From contig JAUYAL010000006.1 in assembly GCA_030693535.1 (NCBI GenBank), positions 1 through 64,000 of the forward strand: DNA of 64,000 nt, in the 5' to 3' direction. This document shows, piece after piece, positions 39,042 to 47,710 of the stretch. The notes under the pieces are model-generated. The model made no database searches and had not been told where the DNA came from. It was given only the letters and a program-made list of their open reading frames with translations. Each line of letters starts with the position of its first letter. Positions within the stretch are counted from its first letter, which is position 1. Made by a program: the position numbers and the translations under genes. Source of the stretch: Methylotenera sp. (GTDB taxonomy: Bacteria; Pseudomonadota; Gammaproteobacteria; Burkholderiales; Methylophilaceae).

Positions 39042-39476
39042 TTATTTTGTGTAAATGGTATTGGCGCGCTTCACAAACCCATCTACAAAAGTATTTGCTA
39101 TGTGGTTAAACACAGGAGCAATTATTTTTTCTAAAAAATGATTTTCAAATTCATAATTAAGTGAAAATTCAATTTTACATGCATCTTCACTAAGTGCTAA
39201 AAATTGCCATGCACCATTCAAGTGTTTAAATGGTCCATTTTTTAATTTAATTTCCATTGACTCAGGAAAAGTCTTCTTGTTCTCGGTGGTGAAGTTTTGG
39301 CGCAAACCATGATAGTCGATGTGCAATGTAGCGATGGTGCTAAGATCGTCTTGCAGAATTAAATCCACTCCGCCACACCAAGGTAAAAACTTGGGATATT
39401 GTTCTACGTCATCGACTAAAAGAAACATGCAACTTGCAGAGTGGTTGACTAGAACGGTTTTTTTTACATGAGCCAT
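39042..39476 (-). CDS. ratA: RatA-like START/coenzyme Q-binding domain protein
   Basis: A 144-residue START/polyketide-cyclase-like protein (RatA/COQ10 family). It has MFLLVDDVEQYPKFLPWCGG (about 17-36) and the C-terminal helix VFNHIANTFVDGFVKRANTI. E. coli RatA was reported to block 70S assembly; mitochondrial COQ10 homologues bind ubiquinone, so either role is possible. It is divergent from smpB across 156 bases and pairs with rnfH. Confidence 0.92.
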   Translation of the reverse strand: MAHVKKTVLVNHSASCMFLLVDDVEQYPKFLPWCGGVDLILQDDLSTIATLHIDYHGLRQNFTTENKKTFPESMEIKLKNGPFKHLNGAWQFLALSEDACKIEFSLNYEFENHFLEKIIAPVFNHIANTFVDGFVKRANTIYTK

Positions 39477-39632
39477 GCTTACCTTTTGAGTGATGTGATG
39501 AAACAGCTTTGCGCAAATTAAAAGTGAGTTTTCATGAATTACTTTTTATTACTCAATACGTTCAACCAAACAAATAAGAGAAGTAGAGTAAAATGATGAT
39601 TTTAAGCTATTCGCCAAGAAATTTTTAGTTTT

Positions 39633-40082
39633 ATGAGTATTGCACAAAATAAAAAAGCTTTTTTTGACTACTTTATCGAAGATAAATATGAGGCCGGTAT
39701 CGTTTTAGAAGGCTGGGAAGTAAAAGCCATACGAGATAATCGCGTTAATATTAAAGAGGCGTATGTCATTATTCAGCGTGGCGAAATCTATTTAATAGGT
39801 TGCCATGTGACCCCCCTGGGGGCAGCCTCTACGCATATACGTCCAGATGCGATTAGAACACGCAAGTTGCTCTTACATAGTGAAGAGATATCAAAGTTAA
39901 TTGGAAAAGTTGAGCGTGCAGGTTATACCTTGGTTCCGTTAGATATGCATTTTTCCAAAGGTCGCGTCAAAGTGCAGATTGGGCTTGCTAAGGGCAAGAA
40001 ACAACATGATAAGCGTGATACTGAAAAAGCGCGTGATTGGGAGCGTGAAAAAGGCAGAATTATGCGAGCGCATAATAAATAA
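39633..40082 (+). CDS. smpB: SsrA-binding protein SmpB
   Basis: SmpB binds tmRNA and delivers it to stalled ribosomes for trans-translation. The 149-residue product has [20 protein letters not shown], the [19 protein letters not shown] core and a Lys/Arg-rich C-terminal tail ([20 protein letters not shown]) that mimics mRNA in the decoding centre. Its RNA partner ssrA starts 113 bases downstream. Confidence 0.97.
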   Translation: MSIAQNKKAFFDYFIEDKYEAGIVLEGWEVKAIRDNRVNIKEAYVIIQRGEIYLIGCHVTPLGAASTHIRPDAIRTRKLLLHSEEISKLIGKVERAGYTLVPLDMHFSKGRVKVQIGLAKGKKQHDKRDTEKARDWEREKGRIMRAHNK

Positions 40083-40111
40083 TTCAGTAGATTGCTTTAA
40101 AAGCGTATAAT
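40083..40111 (+). promoter_or_regulatory. Possible sigma-70 promoter of ssrA
   Basis: TTCAGT (40083-40088), a 17-base spacer and a perfect TATAAT (40106-40111). Transcription would start near 40118, leaving a 5' leader of about 78 bases to be removed by RNase P before the mature tmRNA end. The -35 is weak, and co-transcription from smpB is also possible. Confidence 0.4.
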
Positions 40112-40195
40112 TAAACTGCTTTTGGAATGACAACGGTTGAACTGTTGGAGATTTCATCTGTCAGAATGTGACTGTTTATTTAGTCACAGACTTAT

Positions 40196-40561
40196 GGGGC
40201 TGACCAGGTTTCGACGTGGGTTGCAAAGCAGTGCAGGGCATACCGAGGACTAGTAACCTCGTAAATAAACTAGAAAAAGTATAGTCGCAAACGACGAAAC
40301 TTACTCTCTAGCCGCTTAATCCCGGCTGGACGCTACACCATCTCTCCCGTGGGGTGGATTGGGGTAACCCATACGTAGTGTCATATACACGGGATACGTG
40401 TTGTGTTGGGTTACTTAGCACTTCATTAACCTTAAGGTAGCTCGCGTGCAAACTGCTTGTCTGTTGGTGTGTTGCACGTTAAATTAAACAACAAGGCTAA
40501 GTATGTAGAACTGTCTGTGGAGGGCTTGCGGACGCGGGTTCGATTCCCGCCTGCTCCACCA
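40196..40561 (+). ncRNA. ssrA: Transfer-messenger RNA (tmRNA)
   Basis: tmRNA rescues ribosomes stalled on broken mRNA and adds a degradation tag. The mature 5' end GGGGCTGACC..GGTTTCGACG and the 3' tRNA-like half with GGGTTCGATTCCCGCC and encoded CCA are both clear. The one-piece molecule is 366 nt. The tag frame is GCA at 40287 to TAA at 40317-40319, encoding ANDETYSLAA after the alanine carried by tmRNA itself. That is two changes from the E. coli ANDENYALAA. It lies directly after smpB and ends in an intrinsic terminator. Confidence 0.98.
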
Positions 40562-40583
40562 TTTTAGTGTTTCGCCTAGTATC

Positions 40584-40620
40584 AAAAGCCTAGTTAATTC
40601 AATGTTTCTAGGCTTTTTTT
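40584..40620 (+). terminator. Terminator of ssrA
   Basis: AAAAGCCTAG (40584-40593) pairs with CTAGGCTTTT (40608-40617) over a 14-base loop and is followed by further T residues to 40620. It ends ssrA and insulates the ars operon. Confidence 0.9.
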
Positions 40621-40682
40621 ACGTCTATTGCTACCGAGTGGACTTTTTCTAATCGACATCGATTTATCGCGACCTTCTAAAG

Positions 40683-40748
40683 TTGTCTTAAAGGTAGTGT
40701 TTTAAAATATAATGCAATATTTCAACAATAGTTGTAATATTGCATTAT
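40683..40748 (+). promoter_or_regulatory. ars operon promoter and ArsR operator
   Basis: A perfect -10 TATAAT (40708-40713) lies with a possible -35 TTGTCT (40683-40688, 19-base spacer). Overlapping it is a large palindrome: ATAATGCAATATT (40709-40721) and AATATTGCATTAT (40736-40748), 13-bp perfect arms, with an inner CAAC/GTTG pair. ArsR repressors bind such imperfect dyads at the promoter and release DNA on arsenite. The right arm runs into the arsR start codon (40747), so bound repressor would cover the promoter and the start site. No ribosome site is visible between them. Confidence 0.8.
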
Positions 40749-41118
40749 GGATAAAAATACAGCAACTTCAATTTTCGAGTCTTTATCATCTGGTGTGCGT
40801 TTGGATGTGTTTAGACTCTTGGTTAAGCAAGGTTTAAACGGGATGGTTGCAGGTGAAATAGCAACCACTTTAAATATTCCTGCAAACAACTTGTCTTTTC
40901 ATCTTAAGGCGATGACTTATGCCAATATGGTGTCAGTTGAACAGGAGGGGCGCTATCAGCGTTATCGCGCCAATATCCCATTGATGTTAGATGTGATTGC
41001 TTATCTCACTGAAGAGTGTTGTGCAGGCCATCCAGAAAAGTGTGCAGAAATGCGAACGGCTTCTGTTTGTTTGCCAAGTGTGCTGCCTTCAATAACAACC
41101 GATAAATCTAAGGTGTAA
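40747..41118 (+). CDS. arsR: ArsR family arsenite-responsive repressor
   Basis: A 123-residue winged-helix repressor. The recognition region is VAGEIATTLNIPANNLSFHL (about 34-53). The classical ELCVCDL metal site of E. coli ArsR is absent. Instead a cysteine cluster lies after the wing, ECCAGHPEKC (Cys 91, 92 and 99). This resembles the Cys95/96/102 site reported in Acidithiobacillus ferrooxidans ArsR, an independently evolved As(III) site. The start has no visible Shine-Dalgarno because the operator occupies that place. It is first in arsR-C-D-A-acr3. Confidence 0.93.
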   Translation: MDKNTATSIFESLSSGVRLDVFRLLVKQGLNGMVAGEIATTLNIPANNLSFHLKAMTYANMVSVEQEGRYQRYRANIPLMLDVIAYLTEECCAGHPEKCAEMRTASVCLPSVLPSITTDKSKV

Positions 41119-41121
41119 ACA

Positions 41122-41601
41122 ATGAATGTTCTCTTTTTATGTACAGGTAACTCTTGTCGCTCTATATTAGGTGAGGCCACTTTTAACCATTTGGCACCGA
41201 GTGGTTGGCATGCAATGAGTGCAGGGAGTAAGCCTACTGGGTATGTGCACCCACGCTCGTTAGCTTTGTTAGCGCGTGAGGGTATTGCAACAGATGGCTA
41301 CCATAGTAAGTCTTGGGAAAACCTACCAACAACGCCAGATATTGTGATTACCGTATGCGGTAGCGCCGCGGGTGAAACATGTCCAGCTTATCTTGGTCCT
41401 GTGGTAAGGACGCATTGGGGGGTGGAAGATCCCGCGCATGTTACTGGGACGGATGAAGAGATTGATGCGGCTTTTGTTAAGGCGTATAGCATTTTGCGTG
41501 CGCGTATCGAAGCGTTTTTGTCGCTGCCATTAACGACACTAAAAAACGATAAAATAGCACTCAAAGCTGAAATGGATAAGATCGCAACGACTATTATTTA
41601 A
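41122..41601 (+). CDS. arsC: Arsenate reductase, low-molecular-weight phosphatase type
   Basis: Reduces arsenate to arsenite, which Acr3 can export. The 159-residue product has the P-loop CTGNSCRS (Cys 7 to Arg 13) of the low-molecular-weight phosphatase fold. Two further cysteines at 79 and 87 (VCGSAAGETCP) match the relay cysteines of thioredoxin-coupled ArsC. The general-acid loop is GVEDPAHVTG. It follows arsR by 3 bases. This is not the glutaredoxin-type ArsC of E. coli plasmid R773. Confidence 0.93.
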   Translation: MNVLFLCTGNSCRSILGEATFNHLAPSGWHAMSAGSKPTGYVHPRSLALLAREGIATDGYHSKSWENLPTTPDIVITVCGSAAGETCPAYLGPVVRTHWGVEDPAHVTGTDEEIDAAFVKAYSILRARIEAFLSLPLTTLKNDKIALKAEMDKIATTII

Positions 41602-41607
41602 GGAATT

Positions 41608-41973
41608 ATGATGACTAAATCAATACAGGTGTTTGATCCTGCAATGTGCTGTAGTAGTGGCGTATGTGGGACAGAAGTAGATCAGAGTTTAGTTAGCTTT
41701 TCTGCCGATGAAGATTGGGCGAAAACTAATGGCGCGCAAATTGAACGTTTTAATCTTGCCCAACAGCCGATGGATTTTGCTAATAATAAAGTGGTGAGAG
41801 ATTTTCTTGAGCGCTCTGGTCAAGATGCTTTGCCACTTATTTTAGTGGATGGTGAGTTTGCCTTGGCTGGTCGTTACCCAAGCCGTACCGAACTGGCGCG
41901 CTGGGCTGGGCTGACGTCGGTAGTTGAAATTCAACCTGTTACCAGTTGCTGTAGTGGCGGTAAATGCTGTTAG
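41608..41973 (+). CDS. arsD: Arsenic metallochaperone ArsD
   Basis: ArsD carries As(III) to the ArsA ATPase and raises its affinity. The 121-residue product has FDPAMCCSSGVCG (Cys 14, 15 and 20, matching Cys 12, 13 and 18 of R773 ArsD) and two C-terminal vicinal pairs in SCCSGGKCC. AGGAATT precedes two adjacent ATG codons; the first is taken. It is 6 bases after arsC and 40 bases before arsA, its functional partner. Confidence 0.95.
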   Translation: MMTKSIQVFDPAMCCSSGVCGTEVDQSLVSFSADEDWAKTNGAQIERFNLAQQPMDFANNKVVRDFLERSGQDALPLILVDGEFALAGRYPSRTELARWAGLTSVVEIQPVTSCCSGGKCC

Positions 41974-42013
41974 TTTAATGTTAGCTTATTTGATGCTCAG
42001 CTGAGGATAGTTC

Positions 42014-43768
42014 ATGCAATTTCTTGATCAACCACCACGTTTTCTTTTCTTTACTGGTAAGGGTGGTGTGGGTAAAACCTCCATTGCCTGCGCAACGGCA
42101 ATCCAACTAGCGGAAAATGGTAAGCACGTTTTACTGGTCAGTACTGATCCTGCATCAAACGTTGGTCAGGTTTTTGGCATTAGCATAGGTAATCATATTA
42201 CAGTCGTGCCAGCCGTACCTAACTTGGCGGCGCTGGAAATTGATCCGCAAGCTGCCGCACAGGTTTATCGTGATCGTATTGTTGGGCCAGTGCGTGGCAT
42301 TTTACCTGACGATGTTGTTAGAGGGATTGAAGAGCAGCTCTCTGGTGCATGTACCACAGAAATTGCAGCTTTTGATGAATTCACGGCACTTTTAATCGAC
42401 TCACCTGTGACAGATGATTATGATCACATCATATTTGATACCGCACCAACTGGGCATACGATTCGTTTACTACAGTTGCCTGGTGCATGGAGTGGTTTTT
42501 TAGAAGAGGGCAAAGGGGATGCGTCATGTCTGGGGCCTTTATCTGGCCTAGAAAAACAACGCGAACAATACAAGGCGGCAGTTGATGCACTTGCCGATGG
42601 TAAACGTACTAGGTTGATTCTCGTTGCGCGAGCGCAGCAGTCCACCTTACGAGAGGTTGCACGTACCCATGAAGAACTGGCAGGTATTGGTTTAAAACAA
42701 CAATACTTAGTTATTAATGGCATTTTGCCAAAAATTGAGGCTGAAACTGATAGGTTAGCAGCTGCAATTTATCAGCGCGAACAGTCTAGTCTCAACGCAA
42801 TTCCAGAAGTATTAAAACAACTCCCGAGAGATTTAGTGGCACTCAAAGCGTTTGATTTGGTTGGGTTGGATGTCTTGCGACAGCTTTTAATAGATTGCCC
42901 TTATCAAGTGCATTACATGAGCGACTTGCTTGTTGAAGTGAGCAAGCAAAGCCTATCTCAGCTTGTTGATGAGATTGCAAAAGAAGGTCATGGCTTAGTG
43001 ATGACGATGGGCAAAGGTGGTGTTGGTAAAACCACGATAGCCGCAGCTGTTGCTGTTGAGTTGGCTAGTCGCGGTTTACCTGTACACCTCACTACATCAG
43101 ACCCAGCGGCTCATTTGTCAGACACGTTGAGCGGTAGCCTTGATAATTTAACTGTGAGTCGTATTGATCCACATGAAGAAACTGAACGCTATCGCCAAAA
43201 TGTACTGGATAGTAAAGGCGCGCAATTGGATGCGCATGGTCGTACGCTGTTAGAAGAAGATTTGCGATCTCCATGTACTGAGGAGATTGCAGTATTTCAA
43301 GCATTCTCAAGGATTATCCGTGAAGCGGGTAAAAAGTTTGTTGTCATGGACACAGCGCCGACAGGACACACGTTGTTATTACTTGATGCAACAGGTGCAT
43401 ATCACCGTGAAGTAGCTCGTCAAATGGATAAATCTCATTTGCACTACACGACACCAATGATGCAGTTACAAGACCCAAAGCAAACTAAAATACTGATTGT
43501 CACACTTGCAGAAAAGACACCCGTATTAGAAGCTGCTAATTTGCAAGAGGACCTACGTCGTGCCGGTATCGAGCCATGGGCATGGGTAATTAATAATAGC
43601 ATTGCTGCCACAAAGACAACCTCTGCCTTATTACATCAGAGAGCACTAAATGAGTTGGTGGAAATTAACACTGTGGCCAAACAACTTGCAAAACGCTACG
43701 CATTAGTACCGATGCTTCAGGATGAGCCTGTTGGTGTGGAGCGACTTCATCAACTCGCCAGCGGTTGA
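42014..43768 (+). CDS. arsA: Arsenite-stimulated ATPase ArsA
   Basis: ArsA energises arsenite export. The 584-residue product is the duplicated form, with Walker A motifs GKGGVGKTS (~14-22) and GKGGVGKTT (~333-341) and two DTAPTGHT signal motifs. The metalloid-site cysteines are all kept: Cys 113 (GACTTEIAAF), Cys 172 (GDASCLGP) and Cys 421 (RSPCTEEIAVF), matching Cys 113, 172 and 422 in R773 ArsA. It is paired with ArsD upstream. It is notable that its usual membrane partner ArsB is replaced by an Acr3-type carrier. Confidence 0.97.
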   Translation: MQFLDQPPRFLFFTGKGGVGKTSIACATAIQLAENGKHVLLVSTDPASNVGQVFGISIGNHITVVPAVPNLAALEIDPQAAAQVYRDRIVGPVRGILPDDVVRGIEEQLSGACTTEIAAFDEFTALLIDSPVTDDYDHIIFDTAPTGHTIRLLQLPGAWSGFLEEGKGDASCLGPLSGLEKQREQYKAAVDALADGKRTRLILVARAQQSTLREVARTHEELAGIGLKQQYLVINGILPKIEAETDRLAAAIYQREQSSLNAIPEVLKQLPRDLVALKAFDLVGLDVLRQLLIDCPYQVHYMSDLLVEVSKQSLSQLVDEIAKEGHGLVMTMGKGGVGKTTIAAAVAVELASRGLPVHLTTSDPAAHLSDTLSGSLDNLTVSRIDPHEETERYRQNVLDSKGAQLDAHGRTLLEEDLRSPCTEEIAVFQAFSRIIREAGKKFVVMDTAPTGHTLLLLDATGAYHREVARQMDKSHLHYTTPMMQLQDPKQTKILIVTLAEKTPVLEAANLQEDLRRAGIEPWAWVINNSIAATKTTSALLHQRALNELVEINTVAKQLAKRYALVPMLQDEPVGVERLHQLASG

Positions 43769-43912
43769 TAAGCACTCATTGAGTTCTCGGCCTAATGTGA
43801 AAAATGCATGATAGTTTTTGCATCTTGCTGTAGTTAGTTGGCACTTCGAAGTTAGTGTATTAATTTAAATGAAGTAATCTTATTATTCTCAATTCATCAC
43901 ATATATATCAAC

Positions 43913-44959
43913 ATGAAATCAAATCAATCAGTAGCACCCATGAGTATTTTTGAACGTTATCTCACGCTTTGGGTTGGGGTATGTATTGTCGTAGGCGTCG
44001 CGTTAGGTCAACTTTCTCCCAATCTATTCCAATTGATAGGCGGTATGGAGTTTGCGCAAGTTAACTTGCCTGTAGGCTTTTTAATTTGGGTGATGATTAT
44101 TCCAATGTTAGTGAAAGTTGACTTTGGTGCGTTGCATGAAGTTAGAATGCATATCAAAGGTATTGGTGTGACTTTGTTCGTTAATTGGTTTGTAAAGCCG
44201 TTTTCAATGGCTTTTCTTGGGTGGTTATTTATCCGAAACTTGTTTGCTCCGATGCTACCTCCAGATCAGATCGACAGCTACATTGCTGGTTTAATTCTGC
44301 TGGCTGCAGCACCTTGTACCGCAATGGTGTTCGTCTGGAGTAGGCTCACTAATGGTGACCCATTGTTCACGTTGTCACAGGTGGCGTTAAATGACACCAT
44401 TATGATTTTTGCGTTTGCGCCAATTGTAGCCTTATTGCTGGGTATATCGTCCATCACTGTGCCTTGGGCAACATTGGTCACATCAGTAATGCTTTACATT
44501 GTTATTCCAGTGATGTTAGCTCAACTATGGCGTAAAGCTCTACTGAAGCGCGGGCAAAAGCACTTTGATGTAATGATGGAGAAAATTGGGCCATGGTCAA
44601 TCACTGCACTTTTGATTACATTGGTCTTATTATTTGCTTTCCAAGGACAAGCTATTTTAAAACAACCTCTGGTCATTGCCTTGTTGGCTGTTCCTATTTT
44701 AATTCAGGTTTTCTTTAACTCAGCCTTAGCTTATTGGCTCAACAAGAAGGTTGGAGAGAAGCACAATGTTGCTTGCCCATCTGCACTGATTGGTGCAAGT
44801 AACTTTTTTGAGCTTGCGGTGGCCGCAGCAATCGGCATATTCGGATTTAATTCAGGCGCAGCATTGGCAACGGTAGTTGGTGTGCTAATAGAAGTGCCCG
44901 TCATGTTGTTGGTAGTCAAGGTGGTCAATAGTAGCAAAAGCTGGTACGAACAATCGTAA
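43913..44959 (+). CDS. acr3: Arsenite efflux transporter Acr3
   Basis: A 348-residue membrane protein of the Acr3/BART family with about ten hydrophobic segments, exporting As(III). Family marks are MSIFERYLTLWVGVCIVVGV (start region), the conserved-cysteine loop LLAAAPCTAMVFVWSRLTNG, and the C-terminal FNSGAALATVVGVLIEVPVM. It is separated from arsA by 144 bases with no clear promoter, so it is probably still part of the operon. The gene is often annotated arsB, but the fold is Acr3. Confidence 0.95.
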   Translation: MKSNQSVAPMSIFERYLTLWVGVCIVVGVALGQLSPNLFQLIGGMEFAQVNLPVGFLIWVMIIPMLVKVDFGALHEVRMHIKGIGVTLFVNWFVKPFSMAFLGWLFIRNLFAPMLPPDQIDSYIAGLILLAAAPCTAMVFVWSRLTNGDPLFTLSQVALNDTIMIFAFAPIVALLLGISSITVPWATLVTSVMLYIVIPVMLAQLWRKALLKRGQKHFDVMMEKIGPWSITALLITLVLLFAFQGQAILKQPLVIALLAVPILIQVFFNSALAYWLNKKVGEKHNVACPSALIGASNFFELAVAAAIGIFGFNSGAALATVVGVLIEVPVMLLVVKVVNSSKSWYEQS

Positions 44960-45061
44960 TGGCGATAATCTTTTTCTTCAGTGCAACCAAATTGGAATAC
45001 TTTATATTTTTTGGTTAAGTTAGTAGAACAGCTAATTTCATTAGCATTTGCTCGTCATTTA

Positions 45062-45090
45062 TTGGTTAGATAAACCTTTTCTGCGATAAT
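45062..45090 (+). promoter_or_regulatory. Probable sigma-70 promoter of ppnP
   Basis: TTGGTT (45062-45067), exactly 17 bases, then GATAAT (45085-45090). The predicted transcription start is 30 bases before the ppnP ATG. Nothing else was recognised in the 163-base gap after acr3 except a small GCTAAT/ATTAGC hairpin at 45031-45045. Confidence 0.5.
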
Positions 45091-45122
45091 AGGGTTTTGA
45101 TTTTTTCTGAAAGCTAAAGTAA

Positions 45123-45434
45123 ATGGCACAATTTGATAATGTCAGTGTGAAAAAGAAAGCTAATATTTACTTTGATGGTAAGTGTGTTAGCCATACTGTA
45201 ATGCTCCCTAATGGAACACGTAGTACGATTGGTGTTATTTTCCCAAGTACCCTTACATTTAACACAGCAGCGCCTGAGTTAATGGAAATTAATGCTGGTG
45301 TTTGTAAAGTTCGCTTGCAAGGTGAAAGCGAATGGAAAACATATAGTGAAGGTGAAAAGTTTACTGTGCCAGGCAATTCGTCATTTGATATCGAAACTTT
45401 AGAAACACTAGATTACGTTTGTCATTTTGAGTAA
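45123..45434 (+). CDS. ppnP: Pyrimidine/purine nucleoside phosphorylase PpnP (YaiE/DUF1255)
   Basis: A 103-residue cupin-like protein with the PpnP pattern [37 protein letters not shown], and [21 protein letters not shown]. coli PpnP was reported to phosphorolyse several nucleosides to ribose-1-phosphate and base. Length is slightly above the E. coli protein. It appears to be a single gene, with its own promoter. Confidence 0.92.
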   Translation: MAQFDNVSVKKKANIYFDGKCVSHTVMLPNGTRSTIGVIFPSTLTFNTAAPELMEINAGVCKVRLQGESEWKTYSEGEKFTVPGNSSFDIETLETLDYVCHFE

Positions 45435-45451
45435 TGATAATTAGGCTGCTC

Positions 45452-45481
45452 AATACTTAATTGGCTACCTCGTTAAGTATT
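45452..45481. repeat. Hairpin between ppnP and yajQ
   Basis: AATACTTAA (45452-45460) pairs exactly with TTAAGTATT (45473-45481) over a 12-base loop. It is AT-rich and has no T-run after it, so an operator or weak RNA hairpin is as likely as a terminator. Confidence 0.5.
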
Positions 45482-45534
45482 CAACAGTCTAGTTTAGACG
45501 ATAATCTTCTTCGTAAATAATATAGGGGTGATGT

Positions 45535-46029
45535 ATGCCTTCATTTGATATTTCTTCAGAAGTCGACATGGTCGCTTTGAAGAATGCGATTGATACTGCT
45601 GGTAAGCAAATTACCAATCGTTATGATTTTAAAGGTAGTTCAGCTAAGGTTGAGCTCAATGAAAAAGACAGTGTGATTACTTTGTTTGGCGACAATGACT
45701 TTCAGCTTGATCAGGTGAAGGATATTTTGTTACCAGCAATGGAAAAAAAAGAGCCTGACTCGTCTAAACGACTGGATCATAAAGATGTCCAAAAAGTATC
45801 TGGCAACAAAGTAAAACAAGAGATGAAGATTCGCGCGGGTATCGATACTGACTTAGCTAAACGAATTACTAAGCTCATTAAAGACTCAGGCATGAAGGTG
45901 CAAGCGAGTATTCAAGGTGATACTGTTCGCGTGAATGGTGCTAAGCGAGATATCTTGCAAGATGCGATTGCATTTGTTAAAAAGAATGTAACGGATTTTC
46001 CGTTGCAGTTTGGTAATTTTAGGGATTAA
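45535..46029 (+). CDS. yajQ: YajQ family nucleotide-binding protein
   Basis: A 164-residue YajQ protein, conserved from MPSFDISSEVDMVALKNAID through NRYDFKGSSAKVELNEKD to DFPLQFGNFRD. YajQ homologues bind nucleic acid or nucleotides, and a Xanthomonas homologue was reported to bind cyclic di-GMP. Length is typical. It lies just upstream of the leu genes, without obvious functional link. Confidence 0.95.
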   Translation: MPSFDISSEVDMVALKNAIDTAGKQITNRYDFKGSSAKVELNEKDSVITLFGDNDFQLDQVKDILLPAMEKKEPDSSKRLDHKDVQKVSGNKVKQEMKIRAGIDTDLAKRITKLIKDSGMKVQASIQGDTVRVNGAKRDILQDAIAFVKKNVTDFPLQFGNFRD

Positions 46030-46073
46030 GTAAGCGTGGCATTTGACTAAGCGCACTTAAAAAGCAGAGAAAT

Positions 46074-47486
46074 ATGGCAAAAACGTTATACGACAAATTG
46101 TTTGATTCCCACGTTGTGACCGAGGAAAACGGCACCGCGCTGATTTATATTGACCGTCATTTGGTGCACGAAGTGACAAGTCCGCAAGCCTTTGAAGGTC
46201 TGCGCTTAGCAGGGCGTAAGCCTTGGCGTATTTCATCTATCGTGGCAACGGCAGACCATAACACACCAACGAATGGCTGGGATAAAGGGCTATCTGGCAT
46301 TGCTGACCCTGTGGCTCGCTTACAGATAGAAACGTTAAGCGACAATATCCGTGAATTTGGTGCAAAAGCTTACTTTCCATTTATGGACTCGCGCCAAGGG
46401 ATTGTGCATGTGGTCGGCCCTGAGCAGGGTGCCACCTTGCCAGGTATGACCGTCGTTTGCGGTGACTCTCACACAAGTACGCACGGTGCATTTGGCGCAT
46501 TGGCACATGGTATAGGTACGTCAGAAGTTGAGCATGTCATGGCGACGCAGTGCTTGGTGCAGAAGAAATCAAAAACGATGCAAGTGGTTGTGAATGGCAT
46601 CCTAGGCAAAGGCGTTACTGCTAAAGATGTAGCACTGGCTATTATCGGTAAAACGGGCACTGCTGGCGGCAATGGTTATGCAATCGAGTTTGCAGGTTCT
46701 GTGATACGCAATATGAGCATGGAAGGCCGTATGACTTTATGCAATATGGCGATTGAAGCTGGAGCACGTGCTGGGATTATTGCCGTTGATGATACGACGA
46801 TCAACTATGTAAAAGGCCGCCCATTTTCACCAAAAGCGGATCAATGGGAAGCTGCTGTCGCTTACTGGAATACTTTACATAGCGATGAAGGTGCAACCTT
46901 TGATGCAACCGTTACACTAAATGCTGAAGATATTCAGCCACAAGTCACTTGGGGAACATCCCCTGAGATGGTGGTGGGTATTGATGGAAAAGTGCCAAGT
47001 TTGGAGATGGCTAAAAATGAAGTGCAGCGTGGTGATTGGGAGCGTGCTTATGCTTACATGGGCTTAACACCCAATACGCTCATTAGTGATATTCAAATCG
47101 ATAAAGTATTTATTGGGTCATGTACTAACTCACGTATCGAAGATTTACGTGCAGCGGCTGCTATTGCAAAAGGCAAGCATATTGCACCTAACGTCAAACT
47201 TGCACTGGTTGTACCGGGCTCTGGTTTAGTGAAGGCACAAGCTGAACAAGAGGGCTTGGATAAGATATTCACAGAAGCTGGTTTTGAATGGCGTGAGCCA
47301 GGCTGCTCAATGTGCTTGGCGATGAATGCTGACCGCTTGGCTTCCGGTGAACGCTGTGCATCAACAAGTAATCGTAACTTTGAGGGTCGTCAAGGGCAGG
47401 GAGGGCGTACGCATTTAGTTAGCCCTGAAATGGCCGCCGCCGCCGCTGTTGCTGGTCACTTTGTTGATGTGAGAGATTTAAGTTAA
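46074..47486 (+). CDS. leuC: 3-isopropylmalate dehydratase large subunit
   Basis: LeuC, with LeuD, isomerises 2-isopropylmalate to 3-isopropylmalate in leucine synthesis, using a [4Fe-4S] cluster. The 470-residue product has [20 protein letters not shown], the cluster ligands in [13 protein letters not shown] and [11 protein letters not shown], and the substrate-binding [13 protein letters not shown]. First of leuC-(entericidin)-leuD-leuB. leuA is not in the window. Confidence 0.97.
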   Translation: MAKTLYDKLFDSHVVTEENGTALIYIDRHLVHEVTSPQAFEGLRLAGRKPWRISSIVATADHNTPTNGWDKGLSGIADPVARLQIETLSDNIREFGAKAYFPFMDSRQGIVHVVGPEQGATLPGMTVVCGDSHTSTHGAFGALAHGIGTSEVEHVMATQCLVQKKSKTMQVVVNGILGKGVTAKDVALAIIGKTGTAGGNGYAIEFAGSVIRNMSMEGRMTLCNMAIEAGARAGIIAVDDTTINYVKGRPFSPKADQWEAAVAYWNTLHSDEGATFDATVTLNAEDIQPQVTWGTSPEMVVGIDGKVPSLEMAKNEVQRGDWERAYAYMGLTPNTLISDIQIDKVFIGSCTNSRIEDLRAAAAIAKGKHIAPNVKLALVVPGSGLVKAQAEQEGLDKIFTEAGFEWREPGCSMCLAMNADRLASGERCASTSNRNFEGRQGQGGRTHLVSPEMAAAAAVAGHFVDVRDLS

Positions 47487-47506
47487 CTTTAATAAAGGGA
47501 TGGTCT

Positions 47507-47626
47507 ATGAAAAAATTCTTGTTTCTTATCATGATCGCGGTCGCATTGTCAGCTTGTAATACTGTGGCTGGTATTGGTAAAGACTTAGAAAAAGGTGGCG
47601 AAGCCATCCAGAAGTCAGCGAACTAA
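47507..47626 (+). CDS. Entericidin-like small lipoprotein
   Basis: A 39-codon gene with AAGGGA six bases before its ATG. It encodes MKKFLFLIMIAVALSAC, a complete lipoprotein signal with lipobox LSAC, followed by NTVAGIGKDLEKGGEAIQ and KSAN. This is the entericidin A/B pattern: a tiny lipoprotein with an amphipathic helix. It lies between leuC and leuD, a placement I recall from other betaproteobacteria. Envelope stress or toxin-antidote roles are known only for the E. coli pair; the role here is unknown. Confidence 0.88.
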   Translation: MKKFLFLIMIAVALSACNTVAGIGKDLEKGGEAIQKSAN

Positions 47627-47710
47627 ATACAACCTAGCTAGCTTGAGGTAGCCCTTTGGGAACACTCAAAGATTTAAACTAGATTATTAACTAATACTTA
47701 AGAAAATAAC

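Noticed and set aside
43769..43912. A separate promoter or operator before acr3.
   Set aside because: No copy of the arsR palindrome and no convincing -35/-10 pair; operon read-through is simpler.
40562..45122. The ars region as a mobile island inserted at ssrA.
   Set aside because: No integrase, no transposase and no second copy of the tmRNA 3' end were found at the right side. Kept only as a possibility in the findings.
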